Shown: positions 1 to 5,560 of the stretch, piece after piece | Position numbering within the stretch: position 1 is the stretch's first letter | Layout of the letters: each line of letters opens with the position of its first letter | NCBI GenBank assembly: GCA_024644775.1 | Contig: JAHEHB010000035.1 | Location: 1 to 6,712 of the forward strand | Reading direction: 5' to 3' | Source of the DNA: Deltaproteobacteria bacterium | GTDB taxonomy: Bacteria; Desulfobacterota; Desulfobacteria; Desulfobacterales; SURF-15 | Length of the DNA: 6,712 bases | Position numbers and translations under genes: made by a program | Notes under the pieces: model-generated | Told to the model about the DNA's origin: nothing | The model's input: only the letters and a program-made list of their open reading frames with translations | Database searches by the model: none

Positions 1-170
1 ATGTTCCGACGCCTTCTGAGAAAGCAGAATTTGTAAAAGGTGCCGATGTCGCGAAAAAATGGTATATTGACAAATATGGGAAAGAGTGGGTCGATTTACT
101 GGAAAAAGCGGTGAAGGATGCCGAAAAGAAGGTGAAAGACGACAATGCACTCGTGCTCAAAAAGTTTTAA
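1..170 (+). CDS. C-terminal end of a probable TRAP transporter solute-binding protein (DctP family), 5' truncated by the window
   Basis: An open frame enters from the left edge (first full codon at base 3) and runs 55 codons to the TAA at 168-170. The tail is lysine- and glutamate-rich and amphipathic, with the pattern W-Y-x-x-K-Y-G-x-E-W-x-x-x-L-x-x-A, followed by a charged helix ending in KKF. As I know the family, many DctP-type periplasmic binding proteins end in such a helical tail (a W/F-x-x-x-Y-G-x-x-x-W segment, then A-x-x-x-A-E). No signal peptide or ligand-binding core is visible because the gene starts outside the window. It differs from the C-terminus of the complete dctP at 5561-6616, so it is not a simple duplicate. 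If the call is right, a second TRAP system ends just upstream. The family call rests on a short tail only and could be wrong. Confidence 0.55.
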   Translation, partial: VPTPSEKAEFVKGADVAKKWYIDKYGKEWVDLLEKAVKDAEKKVKDDNALVLKKF

Positions 171-229
171 TTGTACACAGCGTCACAAAAAATCGCATAA
201 GATTATCCGGAGTTTTGCAATCCCCTTAT

Positions 230-328
230 GGCTGGAAGGCCAGGAAGCGGGGAGGCTGGAGGGCCGGGAAGCTGGAAGGTAAGGATGCTGGGAGGCCAGG
301 AGCATTCTAGCTTCCAAGCTTTCCAGCC
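230..328. repeat. Octamer-built GC-rich inverted repeat, about 99 bp
   Basis: The outer arms are GGCTGGAAGGCCAGGAAGC (230-248) and, on the opposite strand, GGCTGGAAAGCTTGGAAGC (328 back to 310), matching at 16 of 19 positions. Inside, the sequence keeps an 8-base register. Nine consecutive units from 231 to 302 fit roughly G-C-Y-R-G-G-A-R; GCTGGAAG at 231 and 271, GCTGGAGG at 255 and GCTGGGAG at 287 are the clearest. Three units in the opposite orientation occupy 327 back to 304. The element could fold into a long imperfect hairpin. It ends about 28 bases before the ribosome binding site of the dehydrogenase, so it lies in its upstream region. Function is unknown: a mobile or slippage-generated intergenic repeat, an RNA structure, or both. 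Confidence 0.75.
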
Positions 329-355
329 TTATAGCCATGCTTCTGCCATCTGTTC

Positions 356-364
356 AGAAGGAGA
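356..364 (+). promoter_or_regulatory. Ribosome binding site that fixes the dehydrogenase start at 370
   Basis: AGAAGGAGA lies with its AGGAG core (359-363) six bases before the ATG at 370. The in-frame ATG at 337 has no comparable site and would add 11 residues (MLLPSVQKETD) unlike a dehydrogenase N-terminus, so 370 is preferred. Confidence 0.8.
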
Positions 365-369
365 CTGAT

Positions 370-1383
370 ATGAAAGCATTTGTAGTACCGAAACCCTTGG
401 CGTTTGAAATTGAGGAACGAGCGGTTCCCAAACCGGAAGACGAAGAGGTCGTGGTTCGTATTCAGGCTGCCGGTATTTGTGGAAGTGATCTTCATGCGTT
501 TGAAGGCCACATTCCGGTTGTCAACTTCCCAAGAGTTTTGGGTCATGAAATGGCGGGTGAAGTGGCGGCGGTCGGTTCCAATGTAAAAGAGCGGAAGCCG
601 GGTGATCGGGTTGTTATCGAACCGGTGGTGGAATGTGGTACCTGCTACAGCTGCCGGATCGACTATCCCCACAACTGCGTCAATCTTCAATTCCGGGGAA
701 TTCATGTCGACGGCGGTCAACAGGAGTATATAAAGCTTCCTCAGCAGAAAGTATATCCCGTACCGAAAGACATGCCCTTTTCGAGAGCCGCCCTGGCCGA
801 ACCCCTGAGTATTGGGCTCGAATCCGCCAAAACCGCCCGATTGATTCCAGGTGACACGGTGGCCATTCTCGGAGCAGGACCCATTGGGCTGTCCTGCCTA
901 GTGGCTGTAAAAGCAAACGGCCACCGGGCCATCGTGACGGATGTTCTGGATTCCTGCCTGGAACGGGCCAACACTCTGGGAGCCGATGCGGTGGTGAATG
1001 TTCAAAAAGAGGACATGGTCAAAGCAATCATGGCGTTTACGAATCAAGAGGGCGCTAATGTTATCATGGAATGTGCAGCGGCCCAGGCCAATTTTAATCC
1101 CATGCTGGAAGCAGCTTCCGTATGTGCACGTATCGTTATTGTCGGGCTGATTTTCGATAAGGTTACGTACGCACCCTATATCCAAGTCCGAAAGCACCTC
1201 CACCTGCTGGGGACGCGAAACAGTAATATGATACCGAAAGCAATTGAGATTTTAACAGAAAAGGGAGAGCAGATCGAAAACATTTTTGTTACGCATCGAA
1301 TCCCTTATCCGGCGGTGGATCGAGGCTACGAGATCATGACGAATACAGCTCAGGACTCGTGTAAGATTATGTTAACCTTTTAA
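370..1383 (+). CDS. Zinc-dependent medium-chain dehydrogenase, polyol / sugar-acid (L-galactonate 5-dehydrogenase or sorbitol dehydrogenase-like)
   Basis: This complete 337-residue enzyme probably oxidises a secondary hydroxyl of a polyol or sugar acid in the cytoplasm with NAD+. The N-terminal GroES-like domain shows catalytic zinc ligands C37 (in GICGSD), H59-E60 (GHE) and E144 (AEP). The structural zinc site is intact: C89, C92, C95 and C103, spaced C-x2-C-x2-C-x7-C. The Rossmann domain begins near residue 162 with the glycine motif GAGPIG (168-173). An aspartate (D191) ends the second strand, which favours NAD over NADP. The closing region, with GTRNS after the second strand set, is close to what I recall of E. 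coli YjjN/LgoD, as is the length (about 340). The true substrate is not readable from sequence; threonine dehydrogenase-like activity is an alternative. It precedes the kinase and transporter on the same strand, but 550 gene-poor bases separate them, so co-transcription is uncertain. Confidence 0.9.
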   Translation: MKAFVVPKPLAFEIEERAVPKPEDEEVVVRIQAAGICGSDLHAFEGHIPVVNFPRVLGHEMAGEVAAVGSNVKERKPGDRVVIEPVVECGTCYSCRIDYPHNCVNLQFRGIHVDGGQQEYIKLPQQKVYPVPKDMPFSRAALAEPLSIGLESAKTARLIPGDTVAILGAGPIGLSCLVAVKANGHRAIVTDVLDSCLERANTLGADAVVNVQKEDMVKAIMAFTNQEGANVIMECAAAQANFNPMLEAASVCARIVIVGLIFDKVTYAPYIQVRKHLHLLGTRNSNMIPKAIEILTEKGEQIENIFVTHRIPYPAVDRGYEIMTNTAQDSCKIMLTF

Positions 1384-1462
1384 CTCAAAAATCGAACTCG
1401 ATTTATCTACTTCATAGGTAGGTGTACGGCGACGCCACCTGAAAAACATTTCAGTTAAGATG

Positions 1463-1726
1463 TCAGATTGAATTTGTAATTCCAAAAAGACCCACCGCCT
1501 GGATCACGTCCAAAACCAGTTCCTTGCGGATCATTTCGCAAGCCTCTCTGAGCGAGACATGGAGGGTTGTGTTGGCGACTCTTAATTCGTCGGCCACCAG
1601 CATCATAAAGGGATGCTTCGCACCAATGAGGTCTGCAATATAATAGGGGTAGCCGACAAAATTGTACCCGGCCAACTCAGCGGCTTTTTTACTGTGAGGT
1701 CCACCGATTCCCGCATGAATGCTGCC
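1463..1726 (-). pseudogene. Remnant of a PdxA-family (4-hydroxythreonine-4-phosphate / sugar-acid phosphate) dehydrogenase
   Basis: Read on the minus strand from 1726, 87 codons run to a TGA at 1465-1463; a TAA lies immediately upstream in frame (1729-1727). The peptide contains GGPHSKKAAELAGY, then DLIGAKHPFMMLVADELRV, then TTLHVSLREACEMI and a closing VLDVIQ. This lines up with the central part of PdxA, roughly residues 125-210 of the E. coli protein, around the T-G-P-x-x-K loop and the [21 protein letters not shown] stretch. Intact family members have about 320-350 residues; the N-terminal third and the C-terminal substrate- and metal-binding half are missing. The canonical metal-site GHTE is GYPY here, which may mark a PdxA-like subfamily rather than decay. 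The closing VGLFGI may be the later strand before the NPHAGE motif, joined by an internal deletion; that is tentative. It is the only gene-like sequence on the minus strand and is almost certainly non-functional. Confidence 0.72.
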
Positions 1727-1757
1727 TTAACCCGACACCTGAAACCATGAACAGATT

Positions 1758-1779
1758 TGATCTATGGCATAGCAGATCA
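1758..1779. other. Small inverted repeat in the gene-poor stretch
   Basis: TGATCT (1758-1763) and AGATCA (1774-1779) are perfect 6-base inverted arms around a 10-base loop that itself contains CTATG-G-CATAG. It could be an operator or a transcript hairpin, or chance; nothing in the window decides. Confidence 0.25.
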
Positions 1780-1785
1780 TCTCTA

Positions 1786-1836
1786 ACACCCGAAAAACGG
1801 GAGTTTTCGATTTTTAGTAAAATCCCTTTTTTTTTT
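1786..1836 (+). terminator. Possible rho-independent terminator pair upstream of the kinase
   Basis: ACACCCG (1786-1792) pairs with CGGGAGT (1798-1804) over an A5 loop, with one A/A mismatch, and runs into TTTTCGATTTTT. Directly after it, GATTTT (1809-1814) pairs with AAAATC (1819-1824), followed by CC and a run of ten T (1827-1836). Either could end + strand transcription arriving from the dehydrogenase. The stems are short or AT-only, so strength is doubtful. If it works, the kinase needs its own promoter in the next 100 bases. Confidence 0.4.
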
Positions 1837-1866
1837 AATGAATTATGAAATTCAATCTTGTCCTCC

Positions 1867-1882
1867 ACCACATCCAAGTGGT
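1867..1882. promoter_or_regulatory. Candidate operator palindrome upstream of the kinase
   Basis: ACCAC (1867-1871) and GTGGT (1878-1882) form a perfect 5-base inverted repeat with a 6-base centre, 51 bases before the kinase start. Its position suits a regulator site, but no regulator gene is present in the window and no convincing -10/-35 pair surrounds it, so this is only a candidate. Confidence 0.25.
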
Positions 1883-1933
1883 ATCTCACATTTTGACTAT
1901 TTTAATTTACAAATTTTTCGATCGGATTTTACG

Positions 1934-3475
1934 ATGTATTTAATTGGATTGGATTTCGGTACTACGAATTTTAAAGCGCTTCTATACGGTGCAGATGGAA
2001 AAATCGTTCGACAAGCGACGGTGCCGACCCCCACTCATTATACCGCTAAGGGATTTGCTGAATACTATCCGGAAGAACTGTTTGAACGCGTGCTGACAAT
2101 CCTTGCTGCACTATTAGACGGGTTTCCACACAAGGATGCCATTAAAGCGCTTTCTTTTGCGAGTATGGCTGAAACCGGTGTCGCGCTTGACGGTCATGGG
2201 AAACCGCTTGCCCCTGCCATTGCCTGGTTTGACAGAAGAACCATGGGGATTGCCGAAGAGATTGCCAAACGGTACGATCCCTATGAAATATATAAAATTG
2301 CCGGTATGCAGCTTTCCCATGTCCCGAGTGTTTGTAAAATCATCTGGGAAAAGCAACATCTGCCAAAAATCCATAAACAGACCCGTCAATGGGTTTTTGT
2401 GTGCAATTACTTGGCCTATCGGCTGTCGGGAGAATTATGCACGGATCCGAGTCAGGCGTGCCGTTCCATGGCCTTTGATATCTATGATGGAAGCTGGTCG
2501 AAAAAAATCTGTTCTTGGATGGATATCGATCCGAACCTGTTTCCGCCGATTCGGGAAACTGGAGAACCGATGGGAGACCTTCTACCCGATATTTCCAAGA
2601 AATTGGGGTTAAAGCGGTCTGTTCGAGTTGTACTGGGGGGCCACGATCACCCCTGCGGTGCGTTGTCTACCGGACTCAAAGAAAACGGTATTTTCATCAA
2701 CTCCTCGGGTACGGTGGATTCCGTCTTGACACTCATCGATCCTTGCAACATCGATCGAGGGATGTTCGATTTAGGGGTTGGTTGCGGGAGATTTTTTGTT
2801 CCGGAAACCTACTACGCCATGGGAGGTATTCAGAGTGCCGGCAGATCGGTTCAGTGGTTTGCAGAGAATTTTTTTGAAGAGATCACCGAACGATCAGAAG
2901 ATCGCTATCAAAAGATGAACGATGAAATTGAGGTCGTTTCGGTTGGTAGTGACGGTGTGATTTTTATTCCTCACTTGAGAGGCAGCATCGTTCCCCATCA
3001 GATGCCGTTTGCCAGGGGGGGCTTTTTAGGTCTTCGTGAAACCCATGGCAGGGGACATATGGCCCGGGCGATTTATGAAGGGCTTTCAATGGAATACCGC
3101 ATCATCCTTGATCGGCTTGAAGAATTGCTTAAGACAAGCTTTCCTGATATGAGATGTTTTGGAGGCGGCAGTCAAAATCCTTCCTGGATTCAAATCAAGG
3201 CACATGTTCTGAATCGGCCAATGATCGTGTATGAAACAAAAGAGAACACCGGTCTTGGTGCCGCCATCTTAGCAGGCATCGGCTGCGGCCTCTATAGGGA
3301 TATAGAGAACGCTTTTCAGCAAATTCATTACAAAACATCGGTCATTGAGCCGGATGCCGATAAGGCGGCACGCTATGAGTCCCTGTATCACGCAGTTTAC
3401 CGTCCGATGTTTCAGCATCTTAAACAAATTAATCGAATGATTGAGAATCATTTGAGTGAGGATATGAATCGATGA
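1934..3475 (+). CDS. FGGY-family carbohydrate kinase (xylulokinase/gluconokinase-like, substrate unknown)
   Basis: This 513-residue cytoplasmic enzyme transfers the ATP gamma-phosphate to a sugar, polyol or sugar-acid hydroxyl. The N-terminal ribonuclease-H-like fold opens with LIGLDFGTTNFKA, phosphate-binding DFGTT being residues 7-11. AWFDRR (97-102) sits where FGGY kinases contact the sugar. The expected catalytic base is D238 in GGHDHPCGA, followed by the second-domain strand with NSSGT (257-260 region). The C-terminal FGGY signature is present as GGGSQNPSWIQIKAH (410-424), with the adenine-side ENTGLGAAILAG at 437-448. Length is normal for the family (about 490-520), with no truncation or frameshift. 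I chose ATG 1934 because the fold begins at once after it; the in-frame ATG at 1838 would add 32 non-family residues and has no ribosome binding site. The site before 1934 is itself weak (CGGA, 1923-1926). The stop overlaps dctQ by four bases, tying phosphorylation to uptake. Confidence 0.92.
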   Translation: MYLIGLDFGTTNFKALLYGADGKIVRQATVPTPTHYTAKGFAEYYPEELFERVLTILAALLDGFPHKDAIKALSFASMAETGVALDGHGKPLAPAIAWFDRRTMGIAEEIAKRYDPYEIYKIAGMQLSHVPSVCKIIWEKQHLPKIHKQTRQWVFVCNYLAYRLSGELCTDPSQACRSMAFDIYDGSWSKKICSWMDIDPNLFPPIRETGEPMGDLLPDISKKLGLKRSVRVVLGGHDHPCGALSTGLKENGIFINSSGTVDSVLTLIDPCNIDRGMFDLGVGCGRFFVPETYYAMGGIQSAGRSVQWFAENFFEEITERSEDRYQKMNDEIEVVSVGSDGVIFIPHLRGSIVPHQMPFARGGFLGLRETHGRGHMARAIYEGLSMEYRIILDRLEELLKTSFPDMRCFGGGSQNPSWIQIKAHVLNRPMIVYETKENTGLGAAILAGIGCGLYRDIENAFQQIHYKTSVIEPDADKAARYESLYHAVYRPMFQHLKQINRMIENHLSEDMNR

Positions 3476-3969
3476 AAGCAATGGCGCTGGTCAAAAACAT
3501 TTGGGACAACTTTGAAGATTATGTGAGCGCTGTTGCCATGGTGATAATGGTTTCTGTTTTATTTGCGCAGGTCTTTACGAGATATGTCCTCCAAGGCTCC
3601 ATCACTTGGGCAGAGGAGTTGTCCCGGTTCGCTTTTCTGTGGATGATGTTTTTGGCCTCCAGTTTGGCGGCTCGTCATCGGAGCCATATCCGGGTGACCG
3701 CACCGATCTTGCTGCTACCCAAAAAGATGCGACTCTATGTTATCGTGATGGCTGATCTTATCTGGGTAATCTTCAATGTGGTGGTCGCCTATCATAGTAT
3801 TGTAATGGTGAAAAACGCTTTCAAATTTATTTACTTTAGCCCCTCTTTGAATCTGAACATGGCGTATATGTTTTTGGTGATTCCCATCAGCTTCATGCTG
3901 ATGACCGTTCGTATTATCATCGGCTACTATAAACAGTTTACCGGCAAAGAAGTCGGATACAATTATTAG
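3472..3969 (+). CDS. dctQ: TRAP transporter small transmembrane subunit
   Basis: This 165-residue inner-membrane protein is the small (Q) subunit that pairs with DctM in tripartite ATP-independent periplasmic transporters, which take up organic and sugar acids using an ion gradient. Four hydrophobic segments fall near residues 17-38, 52-70, 85-112 and 128-152, as the family requires. The family motif after the first helix is clear: F-x-R-Y, then ITWAEELSRFAFLWMMFL (44-61), then a short basic linker AARHRSHI. Translation starts within ATGA shared with the kinase stop (ATG 3472-3474, TGA 3473-3475), with AGGA at 3459-3462 as ribosome binding site. This suggests translational coupling. The ATG at 3481 is a less likely start because its spacing is poor. 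Length is usual for the family (about 150-190). Confidence 0.94.
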   Translation: MKAMALVKNIWDNFEDYVSAVAMVIMVSVLFAQVFTRYVLQGSITWAEELSRFAFLWMMFLASSLAARHRSHIRVTAPILLLPKKMRLYVIVMADLIWVIFNVVVAYHSIVMVKNAFKFIYFSPSLNLNMAYMFLVIPISFMLMTVRIIIGYYKQFTGKEVGYNY

Positions 3970-3974
3970 GAGGA
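3967..3974 (+). promoter_or_regulatory. Strong ribosome binding site of dctM overlapping the dctQ stop
   Basis: TAGGAGGA includes the dctQ stop TAG (3967-3969). The AGGAGG core (3968-3973) is seven bases before GTG 3981 and fixes this non-ATG start. Confidence 0.85.
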
Positions 3975-3980
3975 AAGCGC

Positions 3981-5273
3981 GTGTCTCCCGTTGAAATTCT
4001 GCTCATCGGTCTTCCCATTTGTCTGATTTTAGGCATTCCCGTGTTTATATCTCTCGGTGTGGTTTCCCTTTTGGCGCTCTTGCAGACAAATGTCCCCTTG
4101 GCCATCATCCCGCAGACAATCTATGAAGGGATGGATCAGTTTCCGCTTCTGGCCATTCCATGCTTTATTCTGGCGGGAACGATCATGGAAAAGACGGGTT
4201 TAACCGAAGATATTATCGTTGTGGTTCAAAAAGTGGTCGGCAGAATGAAGGGAGGCTTGGGAGTGGCAACAATCTTGTCCTGCATGTTTTTCTCCGCGGT
4301 CAGCGGCTCCGGCCCGGGGACCGTAGCGGCCGTAGGCTCTCTGATGATCCCGGCCATGAAACGACGTGGATACGGGGCAGACTATGCCGGTGCGGTTTCG
4401 TCTTCAGGCGGAACGCTGGGAATCCTGATCCCACCCAGTAATCCGATGATCATTTACGGTGTCATTGCCAATGTTTCCATATCGGGCCTATTCATTGCCG
4501 GCTTTTTCCCGGGATTCCTCATTGGATTTGCACATTGCTTTGTGGCTTACTATATCGCGCGCAGGTTCAACTTTGGAGGCACTGCAGAAAAGTTTGAACT
4601 GGGAAATTTTTTCAAGACGATGTGGCGTTCGAAATTTGCCCTTGCTGCCCCCTTTGTGATCCTTGGGGGAATATATGGAGGCATTTTCACGCCGGTAGAA
4701 GCTTCTATCATCGCCGTTGTATATGCGCTGCTGGTGGGCGGCATCGTTTACCGGCAACTCACCTTGAATCTTTTTTATGGATGCCTAAAAGTAACAGCGG
4801 AAACCTTCGGGCCGTTGGCCATGCTCATAGGCACCTCTCTGGTTTTCGGCAAACTCATGACCATGTATCGCGTTCCCTTGATGCTGACCAATATTCTCTC
4901 CACCATCAGCCAGGATTGGTTTGTGGTCACATTGATCATCATTGCCTTTCTGTTTATTCTGGGGATGTTCATGGAGACGCTTTCTACCATCATGATTCTC
5001 ACGCCGGTGCTTCTGCCGGTGGTCACAAAAATCGGCATGGATCCGATTCATTTTGGTATTATCTTTGTGGTGACCAATGAGATTGCGTTTTTGACACCCC
5101 CGTTGGGGGTCAACCTTTTTGTGGCCATGCAATTGGCCGATGTTCCATTGGAACGCCTCAGCCTGCACGTGATTCCCCATATTATTGCCATTGTGATCTG
5201 TCTGCTGGCCATTGCGTATTTTCCACAGATTTCCATTTGGCTTCCCCATTTCCTGGGGATGGGAAAGATGTGA
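3981..5273 (+). CDS. dctM: TRAP transporter large transmembrane subunit
   Basis: This 430-residue protein is the large (M) subunit forming the transport path, in the ion transporter superfamily, and has a typical length for DctM. It is strongly hydrophobic throughout, with about a dozen membrane-spanning stretches. The family motifs appear in order: GMDQFPLLAIPCFILAGTIM near 50-69; the first re-entrant hairpin with AVSGSGPGTVAAVGSLMIP (106-124) and SSGGTLGILIPPSNPMIIYG (141-160); the central GGIYGGIFTPVEASIIAVVYA (229-249 region); and a second hairpin with FLTPPLGVNLF (370-380). Translation begins at GTG 3981 behind an AGGAGG site, 11 bases after dctQ. The protein looks intact with no missing motif. 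It acts in the inner membrane with DctQ and the periplasmic DctP encoded at 5561. Confidence 0.96.
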   Translation: MSPVEILLIGLPICLILGIPVFISLGVVSLLALLQTNVPLAIIPQTIYEGMDQFPLLAIPCFILAGTIMEKTGLTEDIIVVVQKVVGRMKGGLGVATILSCMFFSAVSGSGPGTVAAVGSLMIPAMKRRGYGADYAGAVSSSGGTLGILIPPSNPMIIYGVIANVSISGLFIAGFFPGFLIGFAHCFVAYYIARRFNFGGTAEKFELGNFFKTMWRSKFALAAPFVILGGIYGGIFTPVEASIIAVVYALLVGGIVYRQLTLNLFYGCLKVTAETFGPLAMLIGTSLVFGKLMTMYRVPLMLTNILSTISQDWFVVTLIIIAFLFILGMFMETLSTIMILTPVLLPVVTKIGMDPIHFGIIFVVTNEIAFLTPPLGVNLFVAMQLADVPLERLSLHVIPHIIAIVICLLAIAYFPQISIWLPHFLGMGKM

Positions 5274-5282
5274 GGCAACCGT

Positions 5283-5419
5283 TCAGCCACTAAGGCACAA
5301 AGACGCAAAGAAATGATATGTGTTTTAAAACGTCATAAAAAAGATTCCATGAAGAATCCATCGCTAAGGAAATAAAAAAATACATTATTATCTTGGTGTC
5401 TTAGTGTCTTTGTGGCTGA
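5283..5419. repeat. Octamer-built terminal inverted repeat element, about 137 bp, between dctM and dctP
   Basis: The left arm (5283-5313) and the reverse complement of the right arm (5389-5419) both begin TCAGCCAC and match at 25 of 31 positions. Each arm is three 8-base units: CACTAAGG, CACAAAGA, CGCAAAGA on the left (5288-5311), and CACAAAGA, CACTAAGA, CACCAAGA on the right read on the minus strand (5414 back to 5391). The roughly 75-base centre is AT-rich, with a small GATTC/GAATC hairpin, and has no gene. From memory, intergenic sequences like the right arm (…GTGTCTTTGTGGC…) recur in deltaproteobacterial and some other genomes; this is unchecked. No transposase is present, so it could be a non-autonomous (MITE-like) element or a structured intergenic repeat. 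It lies 10 bases after the dctM stop. Confidence 0.8.
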
Positions 5420-5449
5420 TATAGTAGAATATGAGAAGCGTATACCAAG

Positions 5450-5459
5450 AAAGGAGGTG
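5450..5459 (+). promoter_or_regulatory. Orphan Shine-Dalgarno-like sequence
   Basis: AAAGGAGGTG is a near-perfect match to the 16S anti-Shine-Dalgarno complement, yet no ATG, GTG or TTG follows at 5-12 bases. The nearest in-frame dctP starts (TTG 5480, ATG 5483) are 20 or more bases away. It may be a relic, part of a leader, or chance. Confidence 0.35.
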
Positions 5460-5549
5460 TTAGAAGAAGCGGTTTATTATTGATGAAATCATCTTTTTAC
5501 GATTTCTTCACTTTTGTTAGTTCCATAAAATTATACACAATATCGAATT

Positions 5550-5556
5550 GGGAGGT
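5550..5556 (+). promoter_or_regulatory. Ribosome binding site that fixes the dctP start at 5561
   Basis: GGGAGGT ends four bases before ATG 5561. The protein starting there opens directly with a signal peptide (MKRLSTLFFV), which earlier in-frame starts at 5480 or 5483 would bury behind 27 or 26 extra residues. Confidence 0.85.
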
Positions 5557-5560
5557 AAAA

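Noticed and set aside
171..206. Promoter for the dehydrogenase (TTGTAC with CATAAG)
   Set aside because: The -10 box is poor and the spacer is 19 bases; the evidence is too weak to annotate.
86..310. 74-codon + strand open frame across the first repeat
   Set aside because: It runs through the C-terminal frame of the upstream binding protein and the octamer array. Its arginine/glycine-rich product is what the GC-rich repeat yields in any frame, and it has no family resemblance.
230..328. CRISPR array or coding tandem repeat
   Set aside because: Units are 8 bases with no spacers, are imperfect, and turn over into inverted orientation; this fits neither CRISPR nor an in-frame protein repeat.
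1389..1404. AAATCGA/TCGATTT inverted repeat after the dehydrogenase as a terminator
   Set aside because: The centre is only two bases, the stem is AT-rich and no T tract follows, so it would be a weak hairpin at best.
1689..1889. 66-codon minus-strand frame upstream of the PdxA relic
   Set aside because: It starts at GTG without a ribosome site, crosses the T10 run and the terminator-like hairpins, overlaps the relic in another frame and resembles no family.
1838..1933. Upstream in-frame ATG for the kinase, adding 32 residues
   Set aside because: It follows the T10 run directly with no ribosome binding site, and the added residues lie outside the FGGY fold, which begins at MYLIGLDFGTT.
4785..5249. 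154-codon minus-strand frame opposite dctM
   Set aside because: It is a shadow of a strongly hydrophobic gene; the histidine/asparagine/glutamine-rich product is the usual mirror of membrane-protein codons.
5507..5537. Promoter for dctP (TTCACT with TATACA)
   Set aside because: The spacing is about 19 bases and both boxes match only four of six positions, so it is not distinguishable from chance in AT-rich DNA.
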